In this document: positions 7,136 through 14,124 of the stretch, one piece after another
Position numbering within the stretch: the stretch's first letter is position 1
Layout: each line of letters opens with the position of its first letter
Position numbers and translations under genes: made by a program
The notes under the pieces: model-generated
What the model was told of the DNA's origin: nothing
Databases searched by the model: none
What the model saw: the letters and a program-made list of their open reading frames with translations, nothing else
IMG/VR virus record: IMGVR_UViG_3300027805_000100
Span: 1-20,876 of that record
Strand: one strand, 5' to 3'
Source: a virus
DNA length: 20,876 nt

Positions 7136-7654
7136 ATGTCCGACTGGATGAACGACAACGACCCCCTCGCCCTTGATTTCGACGTCGCCAGCGTCGAGCG
7201 CCGCCCGTCGAGCTTCGATCCGCTGCCTGCCGGTGACTACCCTGTCACCGTCAGCAAAATCGAGGCGAAGAAGACCCGCGACGAGCAAAGCGTCCAAGCC
7301 AATGTGGAACTCACCGTCGACGACGGCGATCACAGGGGCCGGAAGATCTGGACGCGCATTACGCTGCGCACCATCCGCACTGACGAGAAGGGCCAGCAAA
7401 TGCTGGACATTGGCAAGCGCCAATCTGCCGAGCTTGCCGATGCTTGCGGCGTCACCGGCATGAGCCTGTCACCGTGCGTCGGTGCGCAGATCGTGGTCAA
7501 GCTGAAGGTGCGCCCTGCCGCCAACGGCTACGACGCCAGCAACGACGTAGTCGCATTCAAGGCCCGCGCTGGCGCTGCGCCGGTCGCCGTCGCCAGCAAG
7601 CCCGCCGCGTCGGCTCCGACGAGCAAGCCCGGATTTATGGCCCGCAAGGGATGA
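7136..7654 (+). CDS. DUF669 family protein, likely ssDNA-binding
   Basis: 172 residues with the DUF669 pattern: an N-terminal acidic segment, LPAGDYPVTVSKIEAKKT (about 30-47), NVELTVDDGDHRGRKIWTRI (about 58-77), then a beta-rich part and a disordered Ala/Pro/Ser-rich tail ending KPGFMARKG. DUF669 proteins are usually encoded beside AAA_24 ATPases and are considered SSB-like. GTG 7127, ATG 7130 and ATG 7136 are all in frame; ATG 7136 is chosen because it alone leaves a normal 8-nt spacing after GAAGGAG (7121-7127). Confidence 0.8.
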   Translation: MSDWMNDNDPLALDFDVASVERRPSSFDPLPAGDYPVTVSKIEAKKTRDEQSVQANVELTVDDGDHRGRKIWTRITLRTIRTDEKGQQMLDIGKRQSAELADACGVTGMSLSPCVGAQIVVKLKVRPAANGYDASNDVVAFKARAGAAPVAVASKPAASAPTSKPGFMARKG

Positions 7655-7663
7655 CACCCATCG

Positions 7664-7698
7664 CCCCGCACGGATCACCGTGCGGGGCTTTGCTTTGG
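7664..7698 (+). terminator. Intrinsic terminator after the DUF669 gene
   Basis: CCCCGCACGG (7664-7673), loop ATCA, CCGTGCGGGG (7678-7687) form a perfect 10-bp stem followed by CTTTGCTTTGG. It ends the two-gene recombination unit. The next gene's ribosome site TTTGGAG overlaps the T-rich tail, so downstream expression needs readthrough or an unseen promoter. Confidence 0.8.
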
Positions 7699-7706
7699 AG
7701 ATTCAC

Positions 7707-7958
7707 ATGGCCCGCACCTGGTACGACCGAAAAAACGGAGCCCGCACGATGCTTGATGGCACCCGCCTACGCGCTCTCCGTGAGAGCATGGGCATGAGCC
7801 TGCCCGACGTGGCCCGTGAAACGCGCTGTAGCGTCGCCAGTTTGTCAGTATGGGAGAACGAGGGTGCTTGCCCGTCGACGGAGTCTATCGCCGCGCTGCG
7901 GGCATTCTACGGTGATGCTTTGGAAGCATCGGGCGCTCTCACGGTGTCCGATGCCTGA
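7707..7958 (+). CDS. XRE-family helix-turn-helix regulator
   Basis: A small (83-residue) DNA-binding protein. The HTH_3 pattern is clear: LRALRESMGMSLPDVARETR followed by CSVASLSVWENEG and a closing helix IAALRAFYGDAL. There is no C-terminal peptidase, so it is a stand-alone Cro/CI-like or transcription-modulating protein. Two starts each have a ribosome site: ATG 7707 (TTTGGAG, 6-nt spacing) and ATG 7749 (AACGGAG, 8-nt spacing); the latter removes only a non-conserved basic N-terminus. It sits just after a strong terminator, and its stop overlaps the next gene. It is a candidate binder of the inverted repeat at 6350-6396. Confidence 0.78.
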   Translation: MARTWYDRKNGARTMLDGTRLRALRESMGMSLPDVARETRCSVASLSVWENEGACPSTESIAALRAFYGDALEASGALTVSDA

Positions 7959-8313
7959 CCCCATCGTTCTCAGTGCCCCTTTGCGCGTCGACGCATGGAC
8001 CAACGTGCGCGGCCACTGGCGGACGACGCAGAAGCGCAAGGACCGCGAAAAGCAAACGACATCGTGGCTCCTGCGTTCTCGTGTGCTGCCGGACCTTCCT
8101 GTCGTCGTGACCTTCACGCGCATTTCACCGCGTGACCTCGACGACGACAACCTTCCGTCGGCTTTCAAGTACGTCCGCGACGAGATAGCGCGGCACTACG
8201 GAACGCACGACGGAACCACCGCGCCGATCACATGGCGCTACCAGCAACGCCGTGCGCGTGTCGACGAGACGGCGCGTTACGGATTCACGATTGAGATTGG
8301 GAGCGCAGAGTGA
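7951..8313 (+). CDS. rusA: RusA-like Holliday junction resolvase
   Basis: 120 residues. The family signature is the acidic motif DLDDDN (62-67) followed by the SAFKYVRDEI helix (K73, D77), where RusA proteins place metal-binding aspartates. The N-terminal APLRVDAWTNVRGHWR segment is also typical. The enzyme would cut four-way junctions, resolving replication and recombination intermediates before packaging. ATG 7951 overlaps the end of the HTH gene (ATGCCTGA), which argues for coupled translation. The wider open frame starting at 7816 covers the HTH gene and is not used. Confidence 0.75.
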   Translation: MPDPIVLSAPLRVDAWTNVRGHWRTTQKRKDREKQTTSWLLRSRVLPDLPVVVTFTRISPRDLDDDNLPSAFKYVRDEIARHYGTHDGTTAPITWRYQQRRARVDETARYGFTIEIGSAE

Positions 8314-9008
8314 TCATCTACATCGACACCGAAACCGGCCCGAGCACCCGCCCCGACGTCGTGGCCCACATCGCAGGGAAACACTACGATCCAAGCGACC
8401 TCGACAGGGCCGCCAAAGATGCGGCGAAGGCTCTTGAGAAGACCAGCCTATCGGGCACCTTCGGCGAGCTGTGGGTGATCTCCGTCGCCACCGACGGCGA
8501 CGAGCCGATCACCTACGTCCGCGACGGGACCGACCCAGACGGCGAAGGGGCGATGCTGCGCCGGTTTGCTGAAGACGTGATCGACCTCGACAAAGACGTG
8601 TCTTTTTCCCGCCACCTCGACGCCATCGTGGCTCACGGCGCCGACTTCGACCGCCACATGATCCGCCAGCGCTGCACGGCGCACGGTGTCTATCTGCCCG
8701 CCGCAATCGCAGGATGCAGCCCAGACGGCACGTCGATGGCCCCGTGGGATCGAGCCAATCGATGGCGATGCACCATGGCGCTATGGACAGGCGACACCCG
8801 AGGCCGCGTCAGCCTGGGAGATCTCGCGCTGGCCCTTGCGGTCGATGCGCCCGTCAAAGGCGCAGACGGGATCGACGGATCACAGGTCTGGCCCCTGATC
8901 TGTGCTGGCCAGATCGGCCGGGTGGCGTCCTACTGCGCCGATGACGTGCGACGGGTGCGGGCGATCTACCAGCGGATCATGTCCGCCCGTCGGCCTGATC
9001 TGATCTGA
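8310..9008 (+). CDS. DnaQ-like 3'-5' exonuclease
   Basis: 232 residues. The DEDD exonuclease motifs are visible: ExoI YIDTETG (D6, E8), ExoII AHGADFDRHMI (about 109-119) and ExoIII SYCADDVRRVRAIY near the C-terminus, the spacing of a PolB-like 3'-5' exonuclease without a polymerase domain. Proofreading or single-strand end trimming is likely. The GTG start overlaps the RusA stop as GTGA, with GGGAG upstream. The C-terminal codons lie in a CTGAT tandem repeat that includes the stop codon. Confidence 0.8.
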   Translation: MIIYIDTETGPSTRPDVVAHIAGKHYDPSDLDRAAKDAAKALEKTSLSGTFGELWVISVATDGDEPITYVRDGTDPDGEGAMLRRFAEDVIDLDKDVSFSRHLDAIVAHGADFDRHMIRQRCTAHGVYLPAAIAGCSPDGTSMAPWDRANRWRCTMALWTGDTRGRVSLGDLALALAVDAPVKGADGIDGSQVWPLICAGQIGRVASYCADDVRRVRAIYQRIMSARRPDLI

Positions 9009-9019
9009 TCTGCTCTGAT
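8995..9019 (+). repeat. CTGAT short tandem repeat across a stop codon
   Basis: Five 5-mers, CTGAT x3, CTGCT, CTGAT. The exonuclease stop (TGA 9006-9008) is inside the array. Because the unit is 5 nt, gain or loss of one unit would shift the frame and change the C-terminus. Confidence 0.85.
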
Positions 9020-9022
9020 CCA

Positions 9023-9038
9023 CCGCATCACAATGCGG
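9023..9038. other. Small hairpin without T-tract
   Basis: CCGCAT-CACA-ATGCGG lies between the exonuclease stop and the 9065 promoter. No T-run follows on either strand, so termination is not supported. Confidence 0.4.
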
Positions 9039-9064
9039 CCACGGCACAATCAACACACAAGTGC

Positions 9065-9093
9065 TTGACGCTTGTGACGATGGTGTGTAGGCT
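9065..9093 (+). promoter_or_regulatory. Promoter of the accessory operon
   Basis: -35 TTGACG (9065-9070), 17-nt spacer, -10 TAGGCT (9088-9093). The -35 lies in GTGCTTGAC, the same nonamer as in the 6356 promoter, and within a CACAAG...CTTGTG inverted repeat (about 9056-9076) that could be an operator. A leader of about 45 nt would follow. Confidence 0.72.
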
Positions 9094-9141
9094 GTGGATG
9101 TGGCCGGCAGGGGTGCCGGGCACGAAACAGGAGAGACACAC

Positions 9142-9342
9142 ATGACCGACAGCTACATTCCCCCCGGCGCTGATCACTACTGGGGCGCTGACCTCGACCT
9201 CCCCGACACCCGCGATGAGCCGCCGGAGGACGACCACCAGATCAGCGACGAGAAGGCAGAGGCATGGGCCGCTGAAATGGGCGAGGAGCGCGACATCGAG
9301 GACGTGCTCGCCGAGCTTGCTGAAATCTACGGGGTGATGTGA
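9142..9342 (+). CDS. Small acidic protein, first gene of the accessory operon
   Basis: 66 residues, not recognised, strongly acidic (long Asp/Glu runs such as DEPPEDD and EMGEERDIEDVLAELAEI), predicted mostly helical at the C-terminus. ATG 9142 is preceded by AGGAGAG at 6-7 nt; this start excludes the upstream frame, which runs into the promoter. It is expressed directly from the 9065 promoter. Small acidic early phage proteins sometimes mimic DNA or bind host factors, but nothing specific supports that here. Confidence 0.7.
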   Translation: MTDSYIPPGADHYWGADLDLPDTRDEPPEDDHQISDEKAEAWAAEMGEERDIEDVLAELAEIYGVM

Positions 9343-9431
9343 TGTGCCGCACCATGCGCAAAGCCCTTGTGGCCGAAGCCAAGCGCCGTCGTCTGCCCGT
9401 GTGGGCGTTTCTGCTGCTGATCAATCACTGA
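9342..9431 (+). CDS. Possible 29-residue basic peptide
   Basis: An ATG overlapping the previous stop (TGATG) opens a 29-codon frame, MCRTMRKALVAEAKRRRL... ending in a hydrophobic WAFLLLINH. The basic helix and hydrophobic tail could make it membrane-associated. Support comes from the overlap and the otherwise unexplained gap before 9453; there is no homology evidence. Confidence 0.4.
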   Translation: MCRTMRKALVAEAKRRRLPVWAFLLLINH

Positions 9432-9452
9432 ATGGGAAAAGGGAGAGACACA

Positions 9453-10199
9453 ATGCTGACAATCACGACCGAAAAAATCACGCCGTCAATCGCTACTGCC
9501 TACCTTGAAAGCAACACCCGCAATCGACCGATCAAGCGCAAGCATGTCATCACGCTGGCAGACGCAATGGCCCGAGGTGAGTGGCGCACGACGCACGAAG
9601 GGATTGCGTTCGACTCAAACGGCGACCTCATCGATGGCCAACACCGGCTCTGCGCCGTCGTCATGAGCGGCGCGACCGTGTATATGGCCGTTGCCCGTGG
9701 GTGCGACCCGGATTCGTTTGCCGTCATCGGCGACGGTGCCCGCCGGTCCTCTGGCGACGTCCTGCACCTTGCAGGCGAAATCAACGCAAAAAAGCTGGGG
9801 TCGGCTGTTTTTGCGGCGATTCTCGGCACCGAAACTCGCACCGCAAGCAAGGCCGAAATCGCCGCATGGATGCGCGGCACCCATGCGCAAATCACCCGCG
9901 ACATTGTCTCTGCAATGCGAGACGAACACGCCGCCGTCACAGGCGCGATAATCCGGTCTGTCGTTGCAGGTGTTTTCAGTCACGCCCAGGCAATTGACTT
10001 TGCGAGGCGATATCAGTCCGGCGATTGGGACGGAGCCACGTCGCCAATTTGTGCGCTGAAGGCGCGAATCACGAAACACAAGCACACTCGAGTCGAGCAA
10101 TACCTCTATGCGGTGCGAGCGATCACGATGTACGCCGAAGGAAAACGTGCGCCAAAAATCTATCGCGCCACCTGTGATTTCGAGGTTCCCAATGCGTGA
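9453..10199 (+). CDS. ParB/Srx-fold-like phage protein with DGQHRL motif
   Basis: 248 residues. The motif LIDGQHRLCAVV (about 59-70) and the later FAVIGDGARRSSGDVL match a family of phage proteins related to the ParB/sulfiredoxin fold, where the GxHR core binds nucleotide or DNA. The remainder is helical, with an LKARITKHKHTRVEQYLYAVRAI segment near the end. The biochemical role (nuclease, CTP-dependent switch or other) cannot be told from the sequence. ATG 9453 has GGGAGAG 5 nt upstream; the alternative upstream in-frame start lacks one. Confidence 0.68.
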   Translation: MLTITTEKITPSIATAYLESNTRNRPIKRKHVITLADAMARGEWRTTHEGIAFDSNGDLIDGQHRLCAVVMSGATVYMAVARGCDPDSFAVIGDGARRSSGDVLHLAGEINAKKLGSAVFAAILGTETRTASKAEIAAWMRGTHAQITRDIVSAMRDEHAAVTGAIIRSVVAGVFSHAQAIDFARRYQSGDWDGATSPICALKARITKHKHTRVEQYLYAVRAITMYAEGKRAPKIYRATCDFEVPNA

Positions 10200-10395
10200 C
10201 CCAGACCGCCACTTGCCAGACCCCGGCATCGACGACAGCCCCACCGACGCCGAGCTCGCCAGCGCCGCCGACGGCGTCGACGTGACCCGATGGGTGGCAG
10301 ACCTCGTCGACACCGGCGAGGACAGCGCGGCTCTGCTCCGATGGGCACAGGACTGCTACCGAGAGATCATGGATGCGGTGGAGCGTGGCCGATGA
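10192..10395 (+). CDS. Small acidic hypothetical protein
   Basis: 67 residues, not recognised: a Pro/Asp-rich N-terminus, then two helices with Trp anchors (VTRWVADLVD and ALLRWAQDCYREIMDAVERG). ATG 10192 overlaps the preceding stop (ATGCGTGA) with GAGG upstream. It is an ordinary accessory-operon gene of unknown function. Confidence 0.65.
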   Translation: MRDPDRHLPDPGIDDSPTDAELASAADGVDVTRWVADLVDTGEDSAALLRWAQDCYREIMDAVERGR

Positions 10396-10549
10396 GTCGC
10401 CACATGCATGGGCGTCTCGCCCTCGCATTCTGGTACGGGCGCTGTGCTGCGTCCGTCATCGGCCCACTGTAATCATCGGCGACGACCACAACAGCGACAC
10501 CGTCGAGATCATCCGCGACGCGACGCAACGATTGAAGGAGACAGCATGA
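10385..10549 (+). CDS. Small hypothetical protein, GTG start
   Basis: 54 residues starting at GTG 10385, overlapping the previous gene by 11 nt. The C-terminal half PTVIIGDDHNSDTVEIIRDA looks like folded protein, and the stop (TGA 10547-10549) overlaps the next ATG as ATGA, the coupling used throughout this operon. The competing 26-codon frame at 10392-10472 starts with ATGA but ends 74 nt before the next gene. I prefer the 54-residue product. The ribosome site is poor. Confidence 0.5.
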   Translation: MADESPHAWASRPRILVRALCCVRHRPTVIIGDDHNSDTVEIIRDATQRLKETA

Positions 10550-10716
10550 AGAAACCCCCCCGAATCGCCTTGAACATCGATCTGAAGCCCGCTGAACGGC
10601 AGGCCCTCGACGCAGCAGCCGCCGCCGTCATCGACGAGCGTGGTCGACCCATGCGCGTGTCTACTTGGGCGCGTCGTGTGCTGATTGAAGCGGCGAAGGC
10701 CACGGAGAACACATGA
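10546..10716 (+). CDS. Ribbon-helix-helix-like small protein
   Basis: 56 residues: a beta-strand-like start (RIALNIDLK) followed by two helices (PAERQALDAAAAAVIDE and STWARRVLIEAAKA). That arrangement resembles Arc/MetJ/CopG dimeric DNA-binding proteins, although the match is only structural in outline. ATG 10546 has GAAGGAG at 5 nt. It may regulate its own operon. Confidence 0.6.
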   Translation: MKKPPRIALNIDLKPAERQALDAAAAAVIDERGRPMRVSTWARRVLIEAAKATENT

Positions 10717-10739
10717 GCAAGCACACACCGGGACCGTGG
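10713..10739 (+). repeat. 27-bp direct repeat (partner 11386-11412)
   Basis: The first 27 bases of the two HTPGPW genes are identical, covering the start codon and the SKHTPGPW codons. Unequal recombination here would delete the gene between them. Confidence 0.9.
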
Positions 10740-11000
10740 ACGGCCCGAGAACCCAACGGCCCCGGCATAGGGTGGCGTGTTGGCCCGGCATGGCTGGGAG
10801 AGAAACCATGGTCAGACGAGACAAGTGCCAACGCCCACCTCATCGCCGCCGCGCCCGATCTGCTGGAGATGCTCGAAAAGTGCGTCGCTGCGCTTGAGGC
10901 GGTGGACCGCACCTACGCCTCCGCAGCTTCCTCGGAGGTGAGGCGAAAAGTGCTGGACGAAGCCTGCACCGTCGTCACCAAGGCGAAGGGGGAGGGCTGA
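10713..11000 (+). CDS. HTPGPW-type phage protein, copy 1
   Basis: 95 residues of a family widespread in phages: N-terminal SKHTPGPW, central ANAHLIAAAPDLLEMLE and a helical C-terminus. The function is unknown in general; the conserved AAAPDLL segment is the family hallmark. ATGA overlap with the upstream gene. It shares two long identical DNA blocks with the copy at 11386, so these are recent duplicates. Confidence 0.78.
   Translation: MSKHTPGPWTAREPNGPGIGWRVGPAWLGEKPWSDETSANAHLIAAAPDLLEMLEKCVAALEAVDRTYASAASSEVRRKVLDEACTVVTKAKGEG
10830..10866 (+). repeat. 37-bp direct repeat (partner 11509-11545)
   Basis: A second identical block in the same two paralogues, encoding NAHLIAAAPDLL. The middle paralogue at 11000 carries a diverged version near 11200-11240. 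Confidence 0.9.
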
Positions 11001-11389
11001 TGCACTCCATCCCCTTCCGCCAACTCGGCATCGACGTCGACGGCGACTGTCACGGCACAGAAGGCCCATGGGTTTTTGACGCCAGAAGGATGATCGTGAC
11101 CTCGACGCTACCACGCACGGGCATGCGACCAGCCGGCGACCCCTTCCCGACGGTCTGCCGCCTGCCTGCCTCCTACACGCCGCAGGTCGTCGACGGCTAC
11201 CTGCTGGCTGCCGCCCCCGATCTGCTGGAGGCCCTTGAGGATATGCTGGGGCACTGTCAGGGCTGCAACGGCAAGGGGCGCTGCTATGGCCCCGTCCCCG
11301 GCTCTCCGGGGTCATATGCAAGCAACCAACCATGCGGCGACTGCGCGGATGCTCGCGCAGCCATCGCGAAAGCAAGGGGGAGCCAATGA
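11000..11389 (+). CDS. HTPGPW-family relative with zinc-finger-like insert
   Basis: 129 residues. It keeps the family core GYLLAAAPDLLEALEDML (about 66-83) but has lost the HTPGPW start and carries a cysteine cluster C-x2-C-x5-C...C-x2-C (CQGCNGKGRC, then CGDC), reminiscent of DnaJ-type zinc binding. ATG 11000 overlaps the upstream stop (TGATG). It stands between two near-identical relatives, so it is an older, diverged duplicate. Function unknown. Confidence 0.7.
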   Translation: MHSIPFRQLGIDVDGDCHGTEGPWVFDARRMIVTSTLPRTGMRPAGDPFPTVCRLPASYTPQVVDGYLLAAAPDLLEALEDMLGHCQGCNGKGRCYGPVPGSPGSYASNQPCGDCADARAAIAKARGSQ

Positions 11390-11688
11390 GCAAGCACACA
11401 CCGGGACCGTGGTTCTACGCAGAATCTGAAGTAGGCACTCCGTTCGTCGACTCCGAATCTGTTGGCGATTTGTCCGCCGTCGCGCTGCCGCTTGACGAGC
11501 AGAAAGCAAACGCCCACCTCATCGCCGCCGCGCCCGATCTGCTGGCGGCGCTGGAAGATCTGCTTCCTGACTTGCAGTGCTGGTGCGACGTCGCGTTCAC
11601 GGCTCGAGGAAAGCATCAGCCGAACACGCTCTGTCACCACGAGGAAAACGTGAAGGCCGCCATCGCCAAAGCGAAAGGCCAGTCATGA
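11386..11688 (+). CDS. HTPGPW-type phage protein, copy 3
   Basis: 100 residues: SKHTPGPW start, ANAHLIAAAPDLLAALEDLL core, then a Cys/His-rich stretch (CWCDVAF, LCHHEE) and a helical tail ending AAIAKAKGQS. ATG 11386 follows GGGGGAG. The DNA shared with copy 1 covers both conserved protein segments, while the variable middles differ, the pattern expected from duplication followed by diversification of the linker. Confidence 0.78.
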   Translation: MSKHTPGPWFYAESEVGTPFVDSESVGDLSAVALPLDEQKANAHLIAAAPDLLAALEDLLPDLQCWCDVAFTARGKHQPNTLCHHEENVKAAIAKAKGQS

Positions 11689-11840
11689 TCGCCCGCATCC
11701 TTGCCATCTTTGGCGTCCGTGTCGTCGACCTCGACATGGTGCATGTGCCCCTCGACAAGTGGCACGAGATCATTGGCGAACGTGATCGCCTGCGTCTTGA
11801 GGTGGAGCGCCTGCGGTCGCTTGTAAGAGGTGGAGTGTGA
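11685..11840 (+). CDS. Small helical protein with hydrophobic N-terminus
   Basis: 51 residues, not recognised. The N-terminus IARILAIFGVRVVDLDMV is hydrophobic with one Arg and is more likely amphipathic than transmembrane. The C-terminus ERDRLRLEVERLRSLVRG is a short coiled coil. ATGA overlap with the upstream gene; its stop overlaps possible starts of the helicase gene. Confidence 0.6.
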   Translation: MIARILAIFGVRVVDLDMVHVPLDKWHEIIGERDRLRLEVERLRSLVRGGV

Positions 11841-11845
11841 TGACC

Positions 11846-13222
11846 ATGGACTATCAATCTTTCATTGACCGCAAGAGCTACGCCGAGTCCTTTCCGGGCA
11901 TCGACGACACCGATATCGCGCCACACTTGTTCGCGCATCAGCGTGACCTCGTCTTGTGGTCTTTGCGCAAGGGTCGCGCTGCGGTGTTTGCAGACACCGG
12001 CCTCGGTAAGACCGCTATTCAGGTGGAGTGGGCACGCCATGTTTCGCGGCGTGGTCGGGTGTTGATTCTGGCACCGCTTGCTGTTGCACAGCAGACAGTC
12101 GAGGAAGGCCGGCGATTCGGTGTCGACATGGCCTACCGTCGCGACGATGCGGGCGACCTCATTACAGTGACCAACTACGAGATGCTGGACCGATTCAGCC
12201 CTGACTCATTCGTCGGCGTCGTGCTCGACGAGAGCAGCATCTTGAAGTCGTTTAACGGCGCGACCCGCAACGCCGTCATCGGTGGGTTCAAGTCGACCCC
12301 GTACCGCCTGGCGTGCACGGCGACGCCGGCCCCGAACGACTTCACGGAGCTTGGCAATCATTCGGAGTTCCTCGGGGTCAAGACTCGCACGGAAATGCTT
12401 GCAGAGTATTTCGTGCACGACATGGACACGACGCAAGACTGGCGGCTCAAGGGGCACGCTATCAAAGGATTCTGGAAGTGGTTGGCGACGTGGGGAGCGG
12501 TTCTGCGCCGACCGTCGGACCTCGGCCACGAAGATGGCGCCTACAGCCTGCCGCCGCTCCGGTTTCACGAACACGTTATCGCTGTCGATAACATCGGCGC
12601 TCACAAGTCCGGCCTGTTGTTCGCGGTGAACGCCACGACGTTGGCAGACCAGCGTGCGGTGCGCCGCGGCACAGCCGACGCTCGCATCGCCAAGGCTGCC
12701 GCCCTCGCCAGCGGAACAGGGCCGTGCATTGTGTGGTGCGAAATGAACGACGAGAGCAAGGGCGTAGCGCAAGCCATCGTTGACGCTGTCGAGGTCACAG
12801 GAAGCGACAGCGTCGACGAGAAGCAGGCAAAGCTGGCGATGTTCTCATCGGGCGAGAAGCGCGTCATCGTGACCAAGCCAAGCATCGCCGGATTTGGCCT
12901 CAACTGGCAACACTGTGCACGCATGGTCTTTGTGGGGGCCAGCCATAGCTACGAGCAGACCTATCAGGCCATCCGTCGTTGCTGGCGTTTCGGCCAAACG
13001 ATGCCGGTCGATGTCCACATTATCCGCGCCGACACGGAACAACTGGTCATCGACAACTATCGACGCAAGGAAGCCGAAGCTGCACGCCTGGGGGCTGAGA
13101 TGGCCCTGCAGGTCATCGACAGCGTGAGAGCAGAAGTCCAGGGCGCATCGGCCCGCGAGTGGAACCCGTACGACGCACAAACTGCCATGACCATCCCGTC
13201 GTGGCTCAAGGAGAGCACATGA
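11846..13222 (+). CDS. SNF2/SF2-type helicase paired with a methyltransferase
   Basis: 458 residues. Motifs in order: HQRD (31-34), Walker A ADTGLGKT (49-56), DESS (128-131), TATPAPND (158-165), GFGLNWQ (349-355) and arginine-finger QAIRRCWRFGQ (374-384), so both RecA lobes are intact. No nuclease domain is seen. This compact helicase is followed by a DNA methyltransferase with an ATGA overlap, an arrangement I have seen as a conserved phage pair; its job is unsettled. In-frame starts exist at GTG 11837, ATG 11840 and ATG 11846. ATG 11846 is chosen for its 10-nt distance from GTGGAG; 11840 is equally possible. Confidence 0.82.
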   Translation: MDYQSFIDRKSYAESFPGIDDTDIAPHLFAHQRDLVLWSLRKGRAAVFADTGLGKTAIQVEWARHVSRRGRVLILAPLAVAQQTVEEGRRFGVDMAYRRDDAGDLITVTNYEMLDRFSPDSFVGVVLDESSILKSFNGATRNAVIGGFKSTPYRLACTATPAPNDFTELGNHSEFLGVKTRTEMLAEYFVHDMDTTQDWRLKGHAIKGFWKWLATWGAVLRRPSDLGHEDGAYSLPPLRFHEHVIAVDNIGAHKSGLLFAVNATTLADQRAVRRGTADARIAKAAALASGTGPCIVWCEMNDESKGVAQAIVDAVEVTGSDSVDEKQAKLAMFSSGEKRVIVTKPSIAGFGLNWQHCARMVFVGASHSYEQTYQAIRRCWRFGQTMPVDVHIIRADTEQLVIDNYRRKEAEAARLGAEMALQVIDSVRAEVQGASAREWNPYDAQTAMTIPSWLKEST

Positions 13223-14112
13223 ACATCATCGACCAGAACGTGACCGACAATTTCGCAGCCTACCATGGCGACTGCATCGACGTATTGCGAGGGATGCCAG
13301 ACGAGAGCGTGCATTATAGCATCTTCTCCCCGCCGTTTGCGTCGCTCTACACATATAGCGCCAGTCCCCGCGACATGGGCAACTGCGCCAGCCACGATGA
13401 GTTCTTTGAGCAGTTCCGGTACCTCGTGCCCGAGCTTTACCGCGTCATGAAGCCCGGTCGCCTGCTGTCATTCCACTGCATGCTACTGCCGACGTCTAAG
13501 GCTCGCGACGGCGTCATCGGGCTGACGGACTTCCGGGGTCAACTCATTCGTGCGTTCCAAGAAGTCGGCTGGGTGTTCCATTCTGAAGTGGTCATCTGGA
13601 AGGACCCTGTCACGGCGATGCAGCGCACGAAGGCGCTTGGCCTGCTTCACAAGCAGATCAAGAAAGACAGCGCCATGTCGCGTCAGGGTATCCCCGACTA
13701 CCTTGTCACGATGCGCAAACCCGGCGTAAATCCCGAGCCTGTGACACACACTGGCAAGGACGACGACATGCCCGTCGGGATGTGGCAGCAGTTTGCGTCG
13801 CCGGTGTGGATGGACATCGACCAGGGCGACACGCTCCAGTATCGCAGCGCCCGCGAGAACGACGACGAGAAGCACATCTGCCCGCTTCAACTTGAGGTCA
13901 TCCGACGAGGCATCAAGCTGTGGTCAAATCCCGGAGACACGGTGCTGTCGCCGTTTATGGGTATCGGCAGCGAGGGTTACGTCGCACTTGAGATGGGTCG
14001 TCGGTTTGTCGGCGCTGAATTGAAGCGCAGCTATTTCGATCAAGCTTGCCGAAATCTTTCGTCTGTCGCACACGGCAGTGAACGGCAACCAGCGCTATTT
14101 GGAATTGTTTGA
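13219..14112 (+). CDS. Beta-class N6-adenine/N4-cytosine DNA methyltransferase
   Basis: 297 residues. Catalytic motif IV SPPF (37-40) precedes the SAM-binding motif I FMGIGSEG (246-253), the beta-class order. The segment after motif IV (SLYTYS, RDMGN) and the IWKDPV, SRQGIPDYLVTMRK stretch match phage methyltransferases found next to SNF2-type helicases. SPPF is compatible with either m4C or m6A. No restriction endonuclease is beside it, so it most likely masks phage DNA from host restriction or serves regulation with the helicase. ATG 13219 overlaps the helicase stop and has AAGGAGAG at 4-5 nt. Confidence 0.87.
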   Translation: MNIIDQNVTDNFAAYHGDCIDVLRGMPDESVHYSIFSPPFASLYTYSASPRDMGNCASHDEFFEQFRYLVPELYRVMKPGRLLSFHCMLLPTSKARDGVIGLTDFRGQLIRAFQEVGWVFHSEVVIWKDPVTAMQRTKALGLLHKQIKKDSAMSRQGIPDYLVTMRKPGVNPEPVTHTGKDDDMPVGMWQQFASPVWMDIDQGDTLQYRSARENDDEKHICPLQLEVIRRGIKLWSNPGDTVLSPFMGIGSEGYVALEMGRRFVGAELKRSYFDQACRNLSSVAHGSERQPALFGIV

Positions 14113-14124
14113 AGGGAGCACGAC

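Noticed and set aside
10392-10472. 26-codon ATG frame overlapping the 54-residue gene
   Set aside because: It has a neat ATGA start overlap, but ends 74 nt before the next gene and has unremarkable composition; the overlapping GTG frame explains the interval better.
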